Shown here piece by piece: positions 1 through 4,860 of a stretch of DNA of 5,237 nt. Numbering within the stretch: the first letter of the stretch is position 1; every line of letters begins with the position of its first letter. A program made the position numbers and the translations under genes. Location: NCBI GenBank assembly GCA_016201645.1, contig JACQCL010000221.1, positions 1 to 5,237 on the forward strand, read 5' to 3'. Origin of the DNA: Candidatus Rokuibacteriota bacterium (lineage in GTDB: Bacteria > Methylomirabilota > Methylomirabilia > Rokubacteriales > CSP1-6). The notes beneath the pieces are model-generated. The model made no database searches. It was given only the letters and a program-made list of their open reading frames with translations, and was not told where the DNA came from.

Positions 1-776
1 AGGAAGATGACCATGAGGGGCGCCGTGACGAACGCCGTGGCCGCCATGAGGAGCGTCCAGTCGGCGCCCGACTCCTGCTGGACGAACATCCCGAGGCCGA
101 TCGTGAGGGTGCGGACGTCCGGGGTGTCGGTGACGATCAGGGGCCAGAGGTAATCGTTCCAATGGCTCACGAGACTGATGAGGCCGAAGGCCACCAGGGT
201 CGGCCGGGCCAGGGGGACCAGGACGTGCCAGAGGAAGCGGAGGCCGCCGCAGCCGTCGATCACCGCCGCATCCTCCAGATCGCGCGGGATCTGCTTGAAG
301 GCCTGGCGGAGGAGGAAGGTCCCGTAGCCGCTCGCGAAGAACGGGAGCATCATCGCCACGCGCGTGTTGAGGAGGTCGAGGTTCCTGAGCGTGAGGAAGT
401 TGGGCAGGAACGTCGCGTGGATGGGGATCATCATCTGGACGAGGAAGAGGCCGAAGAGGAGGTTCGCCCCCCGGAAGCGGCGCCGGGCGAAGACATACGC
501 CGCCAGCGTGATCGTGACGAGTTGGACGGCGAGGATCCCCGTCACGACGATCACGGTGTTGACCAGGAAGACGCCGAAGGGCGCCCTGTCGAAGACCTCC
601 GCGTAGTTGCCGAAGTTGAGGGGCCACGGGATCCATTGGGGCGTGGGGGTGAAGACCTCCTTCGGGAACTTGAGCGAGGTCGAGAGGAGCCAGAGGTACG
701 GCGTCACCGTGACGAGCGAGATGAGCCCCAGGAAGAGATGCGCGGCCGGGTGGGTCAGTCGCCTGCGCCAGCTCAT
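1..776 (-). CDS. Carbohydrate-type (CUT1, UgpE/MalG-like) ABC transporter permease, 3' end beyond the window
   Basis: This is an inner-membrane subunit of a binding-protein-dependent importer; it would pair with the permease at 781-1731 to form the translocation channel. The 258 visible codons show a first membrane helix at about residues 13-33, then further helices near 69-96, 104-125 and 140-157. The cytoplasmic EAA loop that docks the ATPase lies at about residues 167-192, with core LEDAAVIDG and a following VPLARP. The motif SHWNDYLWPL after the loop is typical of UgpE-like proteins. Family members are about 270-285 residues long, so only some 15-25 residues should be missing past the left edge. 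The ATG at 776 lies 4 bases after the stop of the upstream permease gene, so the two are surely co-transcribed; a GAGG lies 12 bases upstream. The substrate cannot be told from a permease: sugar, glycerol-3-phosphate or another polyol are all possible. Confidence 0.93.
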   Translation of the reverse strand, partial: MSWRRRLTHPAAHLFLGLISLVTVTPYLWLLSTSLKFPKEVFTPTPQWIPWPLNFGNYAEVFDRAPFGVFLVNTVIVVTGILAVQLVTITLAAYVFARRRFRGANLLFGLFLVQMMIPIHATFLPNFLTLRNLDLLNTRVAMMLPFFASGYGTFLLRQAFKQIPRDLEDAAVIDGCGGLRFLWHVLVPLARPTLVAFGLISLVSHWNDYLWPLIVTDTPDVRTLTIGLGMFVQQESGADWTLLMAATAFVTAPLMVIF

Positions 777-780
777 GGGA

Positions 781-1731
781 TCAGTCGGCCTCGTAATAGA
801 CGCGCCGGCCCACGTAGCGGAAGACCAGCACGATGAGCACCAGGAGGAGGCAGATGAAGATCGTCGTGAGCGTGGCCCCCATGCCGAGGTCCCAGAAGCG
901 GAAGGCGTGCTGGTAGATGTAGAAGGTGAGGACGTTGGTCTGGTCCGCCGGCCCCCCCTGGGTCATGACGAAGACCTGGTCGAAGACCTGAAAGGAAGAG
1001 ATGATCGCCACGACGAAGACGAAGAGCGTCGCCGGCGTGAGGAGCGGGAACGTGATCCGCCAGAAGCGGCGCCAGGCCCCGGCCCCCTCGATACTGGCGG
1101 CCTCATAGAGTTCCCCGGGGATTCCCTGAAGGGCGGCCAGGTAGATCAGCATGAAGTAGCCGAAGTTCTTCCAGATGCTCATGATGATGATGGCCGGCAG
1201 GGCCCAGTGCCGGTCGTAGAGCCACTCGATCCGCGGGATCCCCAGGAAGCCCGTGTAGTAGTTGAAGAGGCCGATCCCCGGGTTGAAGATCCAGACCCAG
1301 AGCATCGCCGCCGCCACCATCGGGACCATGGTGGGGTAGAAGAGCGCCACCCGGTAGAGGCCCCGGGCCGCGCCGAGCTTCTGGTTGACGAGGACCGCGA
1401 GGAAGAGCCCGAGGGCCATCGTCGCCGGGATCGTGCCGAGGGCGTAGAAGAGGTTGTTCCGGAGGACGAGCCAGAAGAGCGGCTCCCGCCAGAGGGTCAG
1501 GTAATTGTCGAGGCCGACGAAGATTTTCTCGGGGTTCAGGACGTTCCAGCGGAACAGGGAGAGATAGCCCGAAAAGCCGATGGGGTAGTAGGTGAAGAGG
1601 GCGAGGAAGACCAGGGAGGGCACCAGAAAGAGGTAGGCACCGCCGCCCCCCAGGGAGAACCGCCCCGCCGCGGCGCGCGCCTGAGCGCCGGCGACGCGCT
1701 CGGAAGTGATCACCACCGTGGAATCGGACAC
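781..1731 (-). CDS. Carbohydrate-type (CUT1, UgpA/MalF-like) ABC transporter permease
   Basis: This 316-residue protein is the first permease subunit of the same importer. A soluble N-terminus of about 30 residues precedes the first membrane helix (about 32-53); more helices fall near 88-115, 128-149, 178-201, 233-252 and 285-306, giving the six expected. The EAA loop is at about residues 207-233, with core ELYEAASIEGAG and FPLLTP. The segment VFVMTQGGP plus a following YIYQHAFRF is a UgpA-family hallmark. The start is GTG at 1731, preceded by GGGTGG, which could act as a weak ribosome-binding site. The family is normally encoded just after the solute-binding protein gene, but here a toxin gene lies 69 bases upstream instead. 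Neither binding protein nor ATPase is in view; they may lie past the left edge or elsewhere. Substrate unknown; UgpA-like resemblance alone does not prove glycerol-3-phosphate. Confidence 0.95.
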   Translation of the reverse strand: MSDSTVVITSERVAGAQARAAAGRFSLGGGGAYLFLVPSLVFLALFTYYPIGFSGYLSLFRWNVLNPEKIFVGLDNYLTLWREPLFWLVLRNNLFYALGTIPATMALGLFLAVLVNQKLGAARGLYRVALFYPTMVPMVAAAMLWVWIFNPGIGLFNYYTGFLGIPRIEWLYDRHWALPAIIIMSIWKNFGYFMLIYLAALQGIPGELYEAASIEGAGAWRRFWRITFPLLTPATLFVFVVAIISSFQVFDQVFVMTQGGPADQTNVLTFYIYQHAFRFWDLGMGATLTTIFICLLLVLIVLVFRYVGRRVYYEAD

Positions 1732-1737
1732 GGCGCC

Positions 1738-1767
1738 ACCCTATGCCAGCCCCGCCGGCGAAGTCAA
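1738..1767 (-). promoter_or_regulatory. Candidate sigma-70 promoter of the permease operon
   Basis: Read on the minus strand, TTGACT (1767-1762) is followed after 18 bases by TAGGGT (1743-1738). The -35 matches the consensus at five of six positions; the -10 keeps the key first, second and last bases. Only six bases separate the -10 from the GTG start codon, so transcription would begin at or next to the start codon and the message would be leaderless or nearly so. The TAGGGTGG stretch also looks like a weak ribosome-binding site, so the two readings compete. The site lies in the gap between toxin gene and permeases, which would let the importer be expressed independently of the toxin-antitoxin operon. 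Confidence 0.4.
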
Positions 1768-1800
1768 GGCGCGCGGGCTAACAGGGGCGACCGGAGCCCA

Positions 1801-2064
1801 TCACCGGCGATAGGTGCCTTCGTCCTTTTTTCTCACGGCCTCGATGACCAGCTCGTTGCGGTCCGCGTTGATGGAGTAGAGCACCCGCCAATCCCGGCCC
1901 ACCCATATCCGATAGATATCTTGCTGGCCTTCCACCTTGTCATGCCCGCGCGGCCTCGGGTCTGCCTCCAGATCCAGGATGGCCGTCACAACGGCGAAGA
2001 AGGTGGGGTCCTCGTCAATGTCCAGGAGTTCTTTCTTTGCCCGGCGACGAATGCGAAGCTTCAC
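1801..2064 (-). CDS. RelE/ParE-superfamily toxin of a type II toxin-antitoxin pair
   Basis: This 87-residue basic protein has the RelE/ParE fold pattern. An N-terminal strand and helix carry RRAKKELLDI (about 7-16), then a second helix, then the characteristic G-H-D-K-V-E-G turn (40-46), the strand IYRIWVGRDWRVLYSI (50-65) and a C-terminal strand ending in GTYRR. R52, R60 and the late Y85 correspond to positions where RelE-type mRNA interferases carry basic and tyrosine residues; this supports ribosome-dependent mRNA cleavage but does not separate RelE from ParE (gyrase) activity. The start is GTG at 2064, overlapping the antitoxin stop as GTGA, so translation is coupled. Length is normal for the family and nothing looks broken. 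It acts in the cytoplasm and should be neutralised by the protein encoded directly upstream. Confidence 0.85.
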   Translation of the reverse strand: MKLRIRRRAKKELLDIDEDPTFFAVVTAILDLEADPRPRGHDKVEGQQDIYRIWVGRDWRVLYSINADRNELVIEAVRKKDEGTYRR

Positions 2065-2345
2065 CCGGCGCGGGCCCTTTTGAGCCGAGCGAGGCGGGCC
2101 TCGATTTGCCGGATGGGAAGAGCTTCCGCGGGCTGCCGGCGCCGGGAGCGCACCAGCGCGTAATCTGGGTCACCAGGCCGGACTGGCTGGGGTTGGGAGA
2201 CCTCGAAAAAGGCCTTGAGGGCTCGGTCGAGCAGCTCGCGGGCCGCTTCGGCCCGCGACGGCTTCCGCGTGGCGAAGCGGTAGTCATCCAGCCGCTCCAT
2301 GAGCTCCTTTGGGGCCTTGATATTCAAGAACGGTCCTTCGCTCAT
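2061..2345 (-). CDS. Ribbon-helix-helix antitoxin of the RelE/ParE-type pair
   Basis: This 94-residue protein has an N-terminal ribbon-helix-helix DNA-binding domain at about residues 6-46: a short strand FLNIKAP, helix one KELMERLDDYRFA, a turn KPSRAEAA and helix two ARELLDRALKAF. The remainder (47-94) is rich in proline, then basic and helical, as expected for a toxin-binding tail that folds on its partner. I chose ATG 2345 because GGGGAGG ends 7 bases before it (2359-2353) and because the domain begins right after it. A longer frame to 2405 would run through the promoter and encode an uncharacteristic extension. Its stop overlaps the toxin start by 4 bases, and the antitoxin-first order is the usual one. 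Repression of its own promoter through the inverted repeats at 2390-2421 is inferred from the family. I cannot assign it to a named antitoxin family. Confidence 0.82.
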   Translation of the reverse strand: MSEGPFLNIKAPKELMERLDDYRFATRKPSRAEAARELLDRALKAFFEVSQPQPVRPGDPDYALVRSRRRQPAEALPIRQIEARLARLKRARAG

Positions 2346-2352
2346 CGGAATT

Positions 2353-2359
2353 CCTCCCC
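2353..2359 (-). promoter_or_regulatory. Strong ribosome-binding site fixing the antitoxin start
   Basis: GGGGAGG on the minus strand lies 7 bases before ATG 2345. This decides between that start and the ATG at 2405, which has no comparable site and lies upstream of the likely transcription start. Confidence 0.8.
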
Positions 2360-2376
2360 GGTAAGATCTCCCAGGC

Positions 2377-2405
2377 AGGATAGCAGGCTTGTTGTTCCAA
2401 TACAA
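2377..2405 (-). promoter_or_regulatory. Candidate promoter of the toxin-antitoxin operon
   Basis: On the minus strand TTGTAT (2405-2400) is followed after exactly 17 bases by TATCCT (2382-2377). Transcription would begin near 2370, giving a leader of about 25 bases that includes the strong ribosome-binding site. The surrounding 50 bases are clearly richer in A and T than the flanking genes. The -35 box is embedded in the inverted repeats listed separately, which is the usual geometry for a repressor competing with RNA polymerase. Confidence 0.5.
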
Positions 2406-2421
2406 CAGATACTGACTGTTG
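2390..2421. promoter_or_regulatory. Operator-like overlapping inverted repeats upstream of the antitoxin gene
   Basis: On the plus strand three related half-sites alternate in orientation: TGTTG (2390-2394), CAACAG (2403-2408) and CTGTTG (2416-2421). The last two form a perfect 6-base inverted repeat with a 7-base spacer; the first two form a 5-base inverted repeat with an 8-base spacer. They cover the -35 box of the minus-strand promoter. Ribbon-helix-helix antitoxins commonly bind repeated short half-sites as cooperative dimers, so this is the best candidate for the autoregulatory operator. Binding itself is inferred. Confidence 0.5.
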
Positions 2422-2514
2422 GATTGCCTTCCATCCCGGCTCCCTTGTTGGCCTCGCGCCGGGGACGGCTGGATGATAAGGTAGGGGCCAACCCGAGATG
2501 AAAGGGGTCACGCT

Positions 2515-3345
2515 ATGACCACTGCCCCCCCGCGCACGAACCGCGGCAAGATCCAGGCGGCGCTCTTGGACTGGGCCGGGACCACCATGGACTTCGGCTG
2601 CATGGCGCCGGCCGTGGTCTTCGTCAAGGTCTTCGAGCGCGCCGGCGTCCCGATCAGCATGGACGAGGCGCGCGTGCCCATGGGCGCCCACAAGCGGGTG
2701 CACATCCAGAAGATCACGCAGATTGACGCGGTGAAAAAACGCTGGGAGGCGAAACACGGGAGACCCCCCGACGACCAGGACGTTAGCCGGATGTTCGCGG
2801 AGTTCGTGCCGTTCCAGCTTGAGTGTCTCTCGGATTACTCCGAGTTGATCCCCGGCACGCTGGAGGTGGTCAACGCCCTCCGCGCGCGCGGCATCAAGAT
2901 CGGCTCCACCACGGGCTATCTCAGGGAGATGATGGAAATCAACCTCCGAGATGCCAAGAAGCAGGGCTACGAGCCGGATTCCACCGTCTGCGCCTCCGAC
3001 GTGCCCGCCGGGCGGCCGTATCCCTACATGTGCCTGCAGAATGTCATCAACCTGCAAGTCTCACCGGTTCACGCCTGTGTGAAGATCGACGACACCATCC
3101 CGGGCATCGAGGAAGGCCTCAACGCCGGCATGTGGACGATCGGCCTGGCCGTCAGCGGCAACGAGGTCGGCCTGTCGCTCAAAGGGTGGAACGCCCTCCC
3201 CGATTCCGAAAAACGAGTCCGGCGCGAGCGCGCGTATCAGCGGCTGAGAACGAGCGGCCCCCATTACGTCGTGGACACCATCGCGGACATGCTTCCCTGC
3301 TTCGACGAGATCGAGACCAGGCTGGCGCGAGGCGAGAAGCCCTGA
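2515..3345 (+). CDS. phnX: Phosphonoacetaldehyde hydrolase (phosphonatase)
   Basis: This cytoplasmic HAD-superfamily enzyme cleaves the carbon-phosphorus bond of phosphonoacetaldehyde to acetaldehyde and phosphate, in 2-aminoethylphosphonate degradation. The 276 residues carry all landmarks: nucleophile D19 in DWAGTTMDFG; the cap-domain lysine K60 in MGAHKRVHI, which forms the Schiff base with substrate, followed by H63; HAD motif II with T133 in GSTTGY; R167 in SDVPAGRPYP; and the metal-site acids D192-D193 in KIDDTIPGIEEG. The spacing from D19 to K60 is the 41 residues known from the Bacillus cereus enzyme (D12, K53). The second motif IV acid of that enzyme (D190) corresponds to G197 here, as in the DD-type Gram-negative enzymes. 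The start ATG 2515 has AAAGGGG 7 bases upstream. No transaminase phnW is next to it; the stop overlaps the start of the methyltransferase gene. Length is normal for the family. Confidence 0.95.
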   Translation: MTTAPPRTNRGKIQAALLDWAGTTMDFGCMAPAVVFVKVFERAGVPISMDEARVPMGAHKRVHIQKITQIDAVKKRWEAKHGRPPDDQDVSRMFAEFVPFQLECLSDYSELIPGTLEVVNALRARGIKIGSTTGYLREMMEINLRDAKKQGYEPDSTVCASDVPAGRPYPYMCLQNVINLQVSPVHACVKIDDTIPGIEEGLNAGMWTIGLAVSGNEVGLSLKGWNALPDSEKRVRRERAYQRLRTSGPHYVVDTIADMLPCFDEIETRLARGEKP

Positions 3346-4169
3346 CGAAGCGCTGTCTTGTCTGTGGTGACGACCGGATCAGGTTCAGGTTAAAGCAAGC
3401 GCCAGCGACCGTTCTCCAGTGCGACAACTGCGGCCTGGTCTCTGTCGATCCCCTGCCTGGCGAGACCGAGCTCCGCTCTCTCTACCTCGACTATGATCTG
3501 GGCGAAACCGACCCGGCGTTTCCCTCCCTGCTCGCCCAGAGGCACAAATCGCGGGCACCCGTCTTTCACGAGGTCTTGAATGAGATCATCGCCCACGGAG
3601 CGCGCGGGCGATTGCTGGACGTCGGCTGCTCCTTCGGGTTCTTGCTGTCCCTGGCGAAAGAGCGGGGGTTCGCGCCCACCGGCGTGGATCTTTCCCTGAA
3701 CGCCGTGCGGTATGTCGGAGACAGGCTTCGACTTCCCGTGCATCACGGCACGCTGTTCGACGCAAAGTTCCCCGACGGCGCCTTCGACGTCGCCACGATG
3801 GTCGGCGTGTTCGAGCACGTTCCCAACCCGCTCGAGACCCTCCGGGAGATCTCTCGAATTCTGCGGCCAGGGGGGCTCCTCGCCGTGGAGGTCCCCAACG
3901 CGAACTTCAACCTCCTTCGCGGCCGGCTCCACGCCTCCTGGTTCTACATCGGGAACCATCTCATGAACTTCACGCCTCGGGCGCTGGTCACGGCGCTCGA
4001 GATGTCCGGGTTCCGCTGCGCGAAGCTCTGGTGCGGGAAGGCGGACCGTCCCGGCGGCCGGATATTTAACGCGACGAAGGCGTCGGCCGTGGCCGCCGCC
4101 CGTTTCGTCGCTCACACCTTCCGGTGGTACTGGGGGCCGTCCCTCGCCGCCCTGGCGGTCAAAGTCTAG
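3342..4169 (+). CDS. Zinc-ribbon class I SAM-dependent methyltransferase
   Basis: This protein of about 275 residues transfers a methyl group from S-adenosylmethionine to an unknown acceptor. Near the N-terminus C5/C8 (CLVCG) and C27/C30 (CDNCG) form a zinc ribbon. The Rossmann domain follows: motif I LLDVGCSFGF (91-100), the acidic ribose-binding strand end GVDLS (114-118), FDVATMVGVFEHVPNP (148-163) and LRPGGLLAVEVPN (174-186), then HLMNFTPRAL and MSGF, typical of the Methyltransf_23-like family. No ATG, GTG or TTG lies in frame between the zinc ribbon and deep inside phnX. The best start is CTG at 3342, overlapping the phnX stop as CTGA, with GAGG at 3329-3332. The N-terminal zinc ribbon must be included, so a later start is ruled out. 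Relatives often sit in sugar, lipid or natural-product clusters; acceptor and link to phosphonates are unknown. The function class is certain, the exact start less so. Confidence 0.88.
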   Translation: MTKRCLVCGDDRIRFRLKQAPATVLQCDNCGLVSVDPLPGETELRSLYLDYDLGETDPAFPSLLAQRHKSRAPVFHEVLNEIIAHGARGRLLDVGCSFGFLLSLAKERGFAPTGVDLSLNAVRYVGDRLRLPVHHGTLFDAKFPDGAFDVATMVGVFEHVPNPLETLREISRILRPGGLLAVEVPNANFNLLRGRLHASWFYIGNHLMNFTPRALVTALEMSGFRCAKLWCGKADRPGGRIFNATKASAVAAARFVAHTFRWYWGPSLAALAVKV

Positions 4170-4246
4170 CGCGCTCTGTCGTCTCCTCTCCTCCCTGTAA
4201 ACAATCCTCCGTCCAGGCTAGTCAAAGAGAGTAGATCCTTACACGC
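4170..4246 (+). other. C/T-rich spacer and leader of the coiled-coil protein gene
   Basis: The stretch after the methyltransferase stop is strongly C- and T-rich and poor in G (about 4176-4215), which would suit Rho-dependent termination. I see no hairpin followed by a T run. No convincing -35/-10 pair is visible, so the promoter of the next gene is unknown or of a non-standard class. The leader contains two segments complementary to the downstream ribosome-binding site: ATCCTCC (4204-4210) and TCCTT (4236-4240). Confidence 0.35.
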
Positions 4247-4253
4247 AAGGAGG
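4247..4253 (+). promoter_or_regulatory. Near-ideal ribosome-binding site of the secreted coiled-coil gene
   Basis: AAGGAGG is the full anti-16S complement and lies 7 bases before ATG 4261, fixing that start. Upstream ATCCTCC (4204-4210) is the exact complement of GGAGGAT (4249-4255), and TCCTT (4236-4240) can pair with AAGGA (4247-4251) around a 6-base loop. The site may therefore be masked in alternative RNA structures; that is inference. Confidence 0.8.
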
Positions 4254-4260
4254 ATGGCGC

Positions 4261-4644
4261 ATGAGAACGGTGAAAATGATTACGTTGGGTGGAGTGTTGA
4301 TCGTGGCCCTATGGGCTCCTGCGGCCGGCGCCCAGGACGTCAAGCCGGACCGCCAGGAGATCAAGGGCGACCGGCAGGCGATTCGCCAGGATGTCGAGAA
4401 GATCAAGAAGGACCGGGAAGAGCTTCGGCAGGCGCGGCAGAAGCTCCACGAGGACATGAAGGCTGGCAACAAGGAAGCAGTCAAGGCGGATCGCGCGCAG
4501 CTCAAACAGTATCGCGAAGAGTACCGCGCCGACATGCGGAAGCTCCGCGAGGACCGGCAGGAGCTGCGGAAGGACGCCGGGAAATTCCGCCACGACCTGC
4601 GCGGCCGGCGCCACGACCGCGGCCCGAGGCCGGCGGCCCAGTAA
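4261..4644 (+). CDS. Secreted heptad-repeat coiled-coil protein of unknown function
   Basis: This 127-residue protein begins with a Sec signal peptide: basic MRTVK, a hydrophobic core (about 7-18) and a likely cut after A24 in APAAGA. The mature part is almost entirely charged and helical. It follows a 7-residue pattern of the form D-R-x-x-(I/L)-(K/R)-x from D30 to D119: five heptads from 30 to 64, a 12-residue interruption containing G-N (65-76), then six heptads from 77 to 118 and a basic tail rich in R, G and P. Only the fifth position of each heptad is hydrophobic, so it is unlikely to form a classic two-position zipper; a single charged helix or helical hairpin is more likely. No cysteine or catalytic motif is present. 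Spy/CpxP-like periplasmic chaperones are a loose analogy, but their LTxxQ motifs are absent. Both flanking spacers suggest a single-gene unit. Confidence 0.82.
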   Translation: MRTVKMITLGGVLIVALWAPAAGAQDVKPDRQEIKGDRQAIRQDVEKIKKDREELRQARQKLHEDMKAGNKEAVKADRAQLKQYREEYRADMRKLREDRQELRKDAGKFRHDLRGRRHDRGPRPAAQ

Positions 4645-4783
4645 GAACGAGACGCTCCCGGGTCGCGCTGGACGAAACTATAGTGCAACCCCGCGCCTCG
4701 TGCCGACTCGGCTCTCCAGTGCCACAATGGCCCCTCTCCGGCGAGCTCCCCGCCGCCTCGTCAGCCAGAATCTCCCACTAATT

Positions 4784-4793
4784 CAACCGGTTG
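4784..4793. repeat. Perfect 10-base palindrome upstream of the FecR-domain gene
   Basis: CAACCGGTTG is a perfect palindrome 68 bases before the FecR-domain start. Its right half overlaps the first bases of a possible -35 box TTGTCA (4791-4796), so it could be a repressor site. Short palindromes are common in GC-rich DNA and no second copy was seen here. Confidence 0.3.
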
Positions 4794-4818
4794 TCAGACG
4801 AGGCCCTCTCGTTAGTAC
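4791..4818 (+). promoter_or_regulatory. Weak candidate promoter for the FecR-domain gene
   Basis: TTGTCA (4791-4796) is followed after 16 bases by TAGTAC (4813-4818), about 42 bases before the TTG start. The -35 is good and the -10 is poor. The gap of 216 bases after the coiled-coil gene makes an independent promoter plausible. No Rho-independent terminator for the preceding gene was found in the same gap. Confidence 0.25.
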
Positions 4819-4860
4819 ACGGCACGGACGCTGCAGAAGTCTATCTACCGGGAGACTCCA

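Noticed and set aside
162..836. Long plus-strand frame rich in Glu, Arg, Asp and Gly
   Set aside because: It lies antisense to the UgpE-like permease, has no recognisable domain, and shows the low-complexity charged composition typical of the opposite strand of GC-rich membrane protein genes.
607..2163. Plus-strand frame of over 500 codons across the UgpA-like permease and toxin genes
   Set aside because: It runs opposite to two clear genes with family motifs, is low-complexity acidic/basic sequence, and has no ribosome-binding site or domain of its own.
2346..2405. Longer antitoxin starting at ATG 2405
   Set aside because: The extra 20 codons cover the -10 region and leader, have no ribosome-binding site, and precede the normal start of the ribbon-helix-helix domain.
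2284..3057. Minus-strand frame of about 250 codons opposite phnX
   Set aside because: phnX on the other strand has all catalytic motifs; this frame is His/Arg/Val-rich antisense with no domain and would also run through the antitoxin promoter.
2823..3341. Methyltransferase starting far upstream within phnX at GTG 2823
   Set aside because: The additional 173 codons are out-of-frame phnX sequence, Arg/His-rich and without domain; the zinc ribbon directly after the phnX stop marks the true N-terminus.
3390..4115. Minus-strand frame opposite the methyltransferase
   Set aside because: The methyltransferase motifs on the plus strand explain the region; the antisense frame has no recognisable features.
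4600..4645. GC-rich self-complementary end of the coiled-coil gene as an intrinsic terminator
   Set aside because: The repeats GGCCGGCG are direct rather than forming a good hairpin, the segment is coding, and no T run follows.
4679..4684. TATAGT as a -10 box after the coiled-coil gene
   Set aside because: No acceptable -35 element lies 16 to 18 bases upstream, and the FecR-domain start is more than 170 bases away.
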